This document shows, piece after piece, positions 5,018 through 6,771 of a stretch of 6,771 bases of DNA. A program made the translations under genes and the position numbers. Origin of the DNA: an uncultured Bacteroidales bacterium. GTDB lineage: Bacteria > Bacteroidota > Bacteroidia > Bacteroidales > UBA932. Location of the stretch: the NCBI GenBank assembly GCA_934667175.1, contig CAKULN010000087.1:1-6771 (forward strand), given 5' to 3'. Every line of letters begins with the position of its first letter. The first letter of the stretch is position 1. Below the pieces are notes generated by a model. It worked only from the letters and a program-made list of their open reading frames with translations, was not told the origin of the DNA and did not search any database.

Positions 5018-5884
5018 GTCAAGGAGTTTCTTGTAATAGTCCTGTGCCGTCAGGCAGGTGTCGGTCAGATAACCGGGGATCCTTTTCCATTCGTGCAGAC
5101 CACGATAGTAGAACATCTTCAGTTCATCCGTGATGATGAAAGGAACAATGCCGTGATTCAGACATTCCTTGAACATTATCAGACGTGCAACTCTTCCGTT
5201 GCCGTCCTGAAAGGGGTGTATTGATTCGAAACGCTGATGGAAATCAAGTATATCCTCAAAACGCATAGGCTTTTTGTCTCTATACTCTTTCAGTAATGCA
5301 CGCAGTTCATACCCCACATTCTTCGGTGAGGCCGTTTCCATCCCACCGACCTCGTTCGGTATCCGTTTGTACTCACCGACCGCAAACCATGATTTGGAAG
5401 CATCTGAAGTTCCGCTTTTCAGCAACATGTGAAGTTGTTTTATCATGCTTTCAGTCAGCGGTTCTTTCGCATGGTCAATTATAAAGTCAATGCAGCGGAA
5501 ATGATTGGTGGTTTCGATGATGTCATCAACCTTCACCGCATTATCCGTGATTCCTATTGTATTGGTCTCGAATATATAGCGCGTCTGCTCTTCTGTCAAC
5601 CGGCTGCCTTCAATATGGTTTGAATTGTATGTCAAATCAATCTGGGTACGGTGATATATTCCGCCTTTGATCCCGGCCTCTTTTTGCTCGCGTAATGTCT
5701 TCAAAAAAGGTGAAATTCTGATCTTAGCATTCTTGCGCTGTGGGAGCGGGGCCTCGGCCGGTACGTTCCATGTTTTGCCGACAAGTTGCGCTCCGGCAAT
5801 TTTCCCTTGAATACAATAGTTTCTTACCGTTCGCTCAGCGATGCCGTGTGTGGCCGCATATTCTTTAGTAGAGACGTAATTCAT
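4997..5884 (-). CDS. Fic-family AMP-transferase with N-terminal helix-turn-helix
   Basis: This intact 295-residue protein would transfer AMP (or a related group) from a nucleotide to hydroxyl side chains of target proteins. Residues about 3-45 (YVSTKEYAATHGIAERTVRN, then KIAGAQLVGKTWNVP) form an excisionase/MerR-like DNA-binding domain. The Fic core carries the full active-site motif HPFQDGNGRVAR (223-234). An N-terminal inhibitory motif, S-N-H-I-E-G at 88-93, fits S/T-x-x-x-E-G, so the enzyme should be class II (self-inhibited by its own glutamate 92). I chose the ATG at 5884 because homologues start there and the in-frame start at 5920 overlaps the -7 box. The ATG at 5896 remains possible. 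The DNA-binding domain and the palindrome in the promoter suggest autoregulation. There is no separate antitoxin gene next to it. Confidence 0.9.
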   Translation of the reverse strand: MNYVSTKEYAATHGIAERTVRNYCIQGKIAGAQLVGKTWNVPAEAPLPQRKNAKIRISPFLKTLREQKEAGIKGGIYHRTQIDLTYNSNHIEGSRLTEEQTRYIFETNTIGITDNAVKVDDIIETTNHFRCIDFIIDHAKEPLTESMIKQLHMLLKSGTSDASKSWFAVGEYKRIPNEVGGMETASPKNVGYELRALLKEYRDKKPMRFEDILDFHQRFESIHPFQDGNGRVARLIMFKECLNHGIVPFIITDELKMFYYRGLHEWKRIPGYLTDTCLTAQDYYKKLLDYFRIKY

Positions 5885-5917
5885 ATCTATCGGCATAAAA
5901 TATGGCGAAAGCATGCA

Positions 5918-5949
5918 CAAAGATAAGATTTCTTGCCGTTATCGGCAAG
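5918..5949 (-). promoter_or_regulatory. Promoter of the Fic gene
   Basis: On the minus strand, CTTG (5949-5946), 20 bases, then TATCTTTG (5925-5918) fit the Bacteroidetes consensus. The start of transcription is expected near 5911, giving a short leader before the ATG at 5896 or 5884. Confidence 0.7.
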
Positions 5950-5953
5950 AAAT
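5928..5953. promoter_or_regulatory. Perfect 26-bp palindrome covering the Fic promoter
   Basis: ATTTCTTGCCG (5928-5938), four bases, and CGGCAAGAAAT (5943-5953) are perfect inverse complements. The dyad covers the -33 element and nearly the whole spacer, ending two bases before the -7 box. A protein bound there would exclude RNA polymerase. The DNA-binding domain of the Fic protein is the obvious candidate, but that is inference. Confidence 0.65.
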
Positions 5954-6072
5954 AGGCGCTGTTTTGGGCTAGTCGATTATAATTTATTCCGATAGTAATT
6001 ATGTGTCTTGAGCAACATCTTGACAATCAGCGGTACTTACCTTCGGGTGCGTGACTTTCGTTTTGGTGCCTT

Positions 6073-6104
6073 CTTGTGCGTTTCATAATGTTTTATGACC
6101 TTTG
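6073..6104 (+). promoter_or_regulatory. Probable promoter of the secreted MBL-fold gene
   Basis: CTTG (6073-6076), 20 bases, then GACCTTTG (6097-6104) differs from TAnnTTTG only at the first base of the -7 box. The leader would be about 50 bases before the ATG at 6161. The intervening stretch 5954-6072 between the two divergent promoters shows nothing else recognisable. Confidence 0.5.
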
Positions 6105-6166
6105 CAGTGCAATAAAGTTAGCACGTATACAAAAGAGAGTATATTATAAATCAAAACATTATGAAA
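6081..6166. repeat. 14-bp perfect inverted repeat around the MBL-fold leader
   Basis: TTTCATAATGTTTT (6081-6094) in the promoter spacer is the exact reverse complement of AAAACATTATGAAA (6153-6166), which contains the start codon. The arms are 58 bases apart. The left arm lies upstream of the expected transcript start, so this is not a simple leader hairpin. Confidence 0.4.
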
Positions 6167-6771
6167 AAGTTTTTATTGGCAGCTGCCGCCATAATTGCAG
6201 CGAATGTTATGGTAAACGCACAAGGTAAATTTGAAACCGTTGAGCTTAAGAGCTCGACACTGCACGTCTATTACTCGAATGACGTGATGGCTGACGCCAG
6301 CTACATCGTAGAGGGGAAAGATGCCCTCGTTGTCCTTGAGGCTCCGCTATTCAAGAGCGCTCTCGCTGAGTTTGACTCCTACATCAAGAAGTTGGGAAAA
6401 CCGGTCGCCTCAGCGATTGTGGATTACCACCTCGGTGGTCAGGAAAGCCAGGCTATCGTGATGCCGCAGGGGATGCACAAGTTCACGAACGAAGGTGTCT
6501 ATGCAGCGATGATGTCAGGATTCAAGCAGTCCTTCGGAGATTCGATGGTGGATCTTGCCGAAGGGGAAGTCAGAGAGGTTCCGTTCGGACAGACAGTGAA
6601 ACTTGCCGGAGTGGATTTCCGTTTCGACAGAGGCCCGGCCAATGACTTCCCCGGCTCAATGATCCTCATTGACGGGACGGCCTGCCTCATGCATTGGGCA
6701 CCGGCAAAGGCCCACATGAACACGCTCCAGATCTCTTCGCCTGAGGCTGTCGGCCAGGCCCTCGAAGGTCT
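6161..6771 (+). CDS. Secreted metallo-beta-lactamase-fold protein lacking metal ligands (3' end outside window)
   Basis: The first 203 codons are present and the frame is still open at the window end. Residues 1-20 are a signal peptide (MKKFLLAAAAII to VNA, followed by QG), so the product should be periplasmic or outside the cell. The rest follows the metallo-beta-lactamase fold order. The first strands are ASYIVEGKDALVVLEAP (46-62). The metal loop is replaced by IVDYHLGG (86-93) where H-x-H-x-D-H is expected. The later FPGSM (163-167) corresponds to the usual H-T-P-G-S, and LMHW (176-179) stands where G-D is usual. With one histidine left in the first loop and the second motif lost, zinc catalysis as in standard members looks unlikely. 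It may be a binding protein, or an enzyme with a different site. It is divergent from the Fic gene, with its own promoter. The fold call rests on pattern and order only. Confidence 0.65.
   Translation, partial: MKKFLLAAAAIIAANVMVNAQGKFETVELKSSTLHVYYSNDVMADASYIVEGKDALVVLEAPLFKSALAEFDSYIKKLGKPVASAIVDYHLGGQESQAIVMPQGMHKFTNEGVYAAMMSGFKQSFGDSMVDLAEGEVREVPFGQTVKLAGVDFRFDRGPANDFPGSMILIDGTACLMHWAPAKAHMNTLQISSPEAVGQALEG

Noticed and set aside
6027..6086. 19-codon minus-strand open frame (MKRTRRHQ start) upstream of the MBL-fold gene
   Set aside because: It is very short, has no promoter or recognisable family, and its ATG is explained by the inverted repeat at 6081-6094.
6499..6723. Minus-strand open frame inside the MBL-fold gene
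   Set aside because: The plus strand has a signal peptide, a promoter and a long open frame; the minus frame has none of these.
1..6771. CRISPR array, tRNA, rRNA, transposase or integrase gene
   Set aside because: I looked on both strands and saw no regularly spaced repeats, cloverleaf, rRNA sequence, DDE/HUH transposase or tyrosine recombinase motif.

Overview
The window looks like an accessory, partly decayed stretch of a Bacteroidales chromosome (Bacteroides, Alistipes, Muribaculaceae or similar). The reasons are several good matches to the Bacteroidetes sigma promoter (-33 TTG/TTTG, about 20 bp, -7 TAnnTTTG), the lack of strong Shine-Dalgarno sites, and protein families typical of gut Bacteroidales. 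These include AlbA-type ATP-binding regulators, EFR1-type flavodoxin/ferredoxin lipoproteins, DUF4143 ATPases, secreted aspartyl proteases and Crp relatives. The genus cannot be fixed from the sequence alone.

Layout from left to right. Bases 1-119 hold only a small inverted repeat. A four-helix membrane protein (120-512, minus) is followed by the C-terminal DNA-binding domain of an AraC regulator (555-890, plus), cut off at its 5' end. A minus-strand AlbA/RecG-like regulator (912-1488) lacks its N-terminal domain and has two frameshifts. Upstream of it lie a striking TGTTTGCAAACA double dyad and a repeat that resembles the 3' end of the Fic gene at 4997. Next come a Tat-lipoprotein flavodoxin/ferredoxin (EFR1) remnant with its middle deleted (1754-2228), a 20-bp hairpin terminator, and an intact AAA/DUF4143 ATPase (2389-3573). 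After that are a secreted aspartyl protease with a broken or deleted middle (3620-4133) and an intergenic region packed with three palindromes. A Crp/Fnr regulator damaged at its start and lacking its DNA-binding domain (4314 to about 4730) then abuts, tail to tail, a truncated membrane protein on the minus strand. The right side holds an intact class II Fic AMP-transferase with a DNA-binding N-terminus (4997-5884, minus). Divergent from it is a secreted metallo-beta-lactamase-fold protein that has lost its usual metal ligands (6161 to the window end, plus).

Two themes stand out. First, six of the ten protein-coding loci are broken, and several of these keep a promoter and both gene ends while the middle is missing, which suggests deletional decay around a few intact genes. 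Second, several promoters carry perfect or near-perfect palindromes: Fic, the ATPase, the Crp remnant and the AlbA remnant. These are the best candidates for undescribed regulation, with the Fic operator the most testable. I see no convincing complete new multi-gene system, CRISPR array, tRNA, rRNA or intact insertion sequence here.
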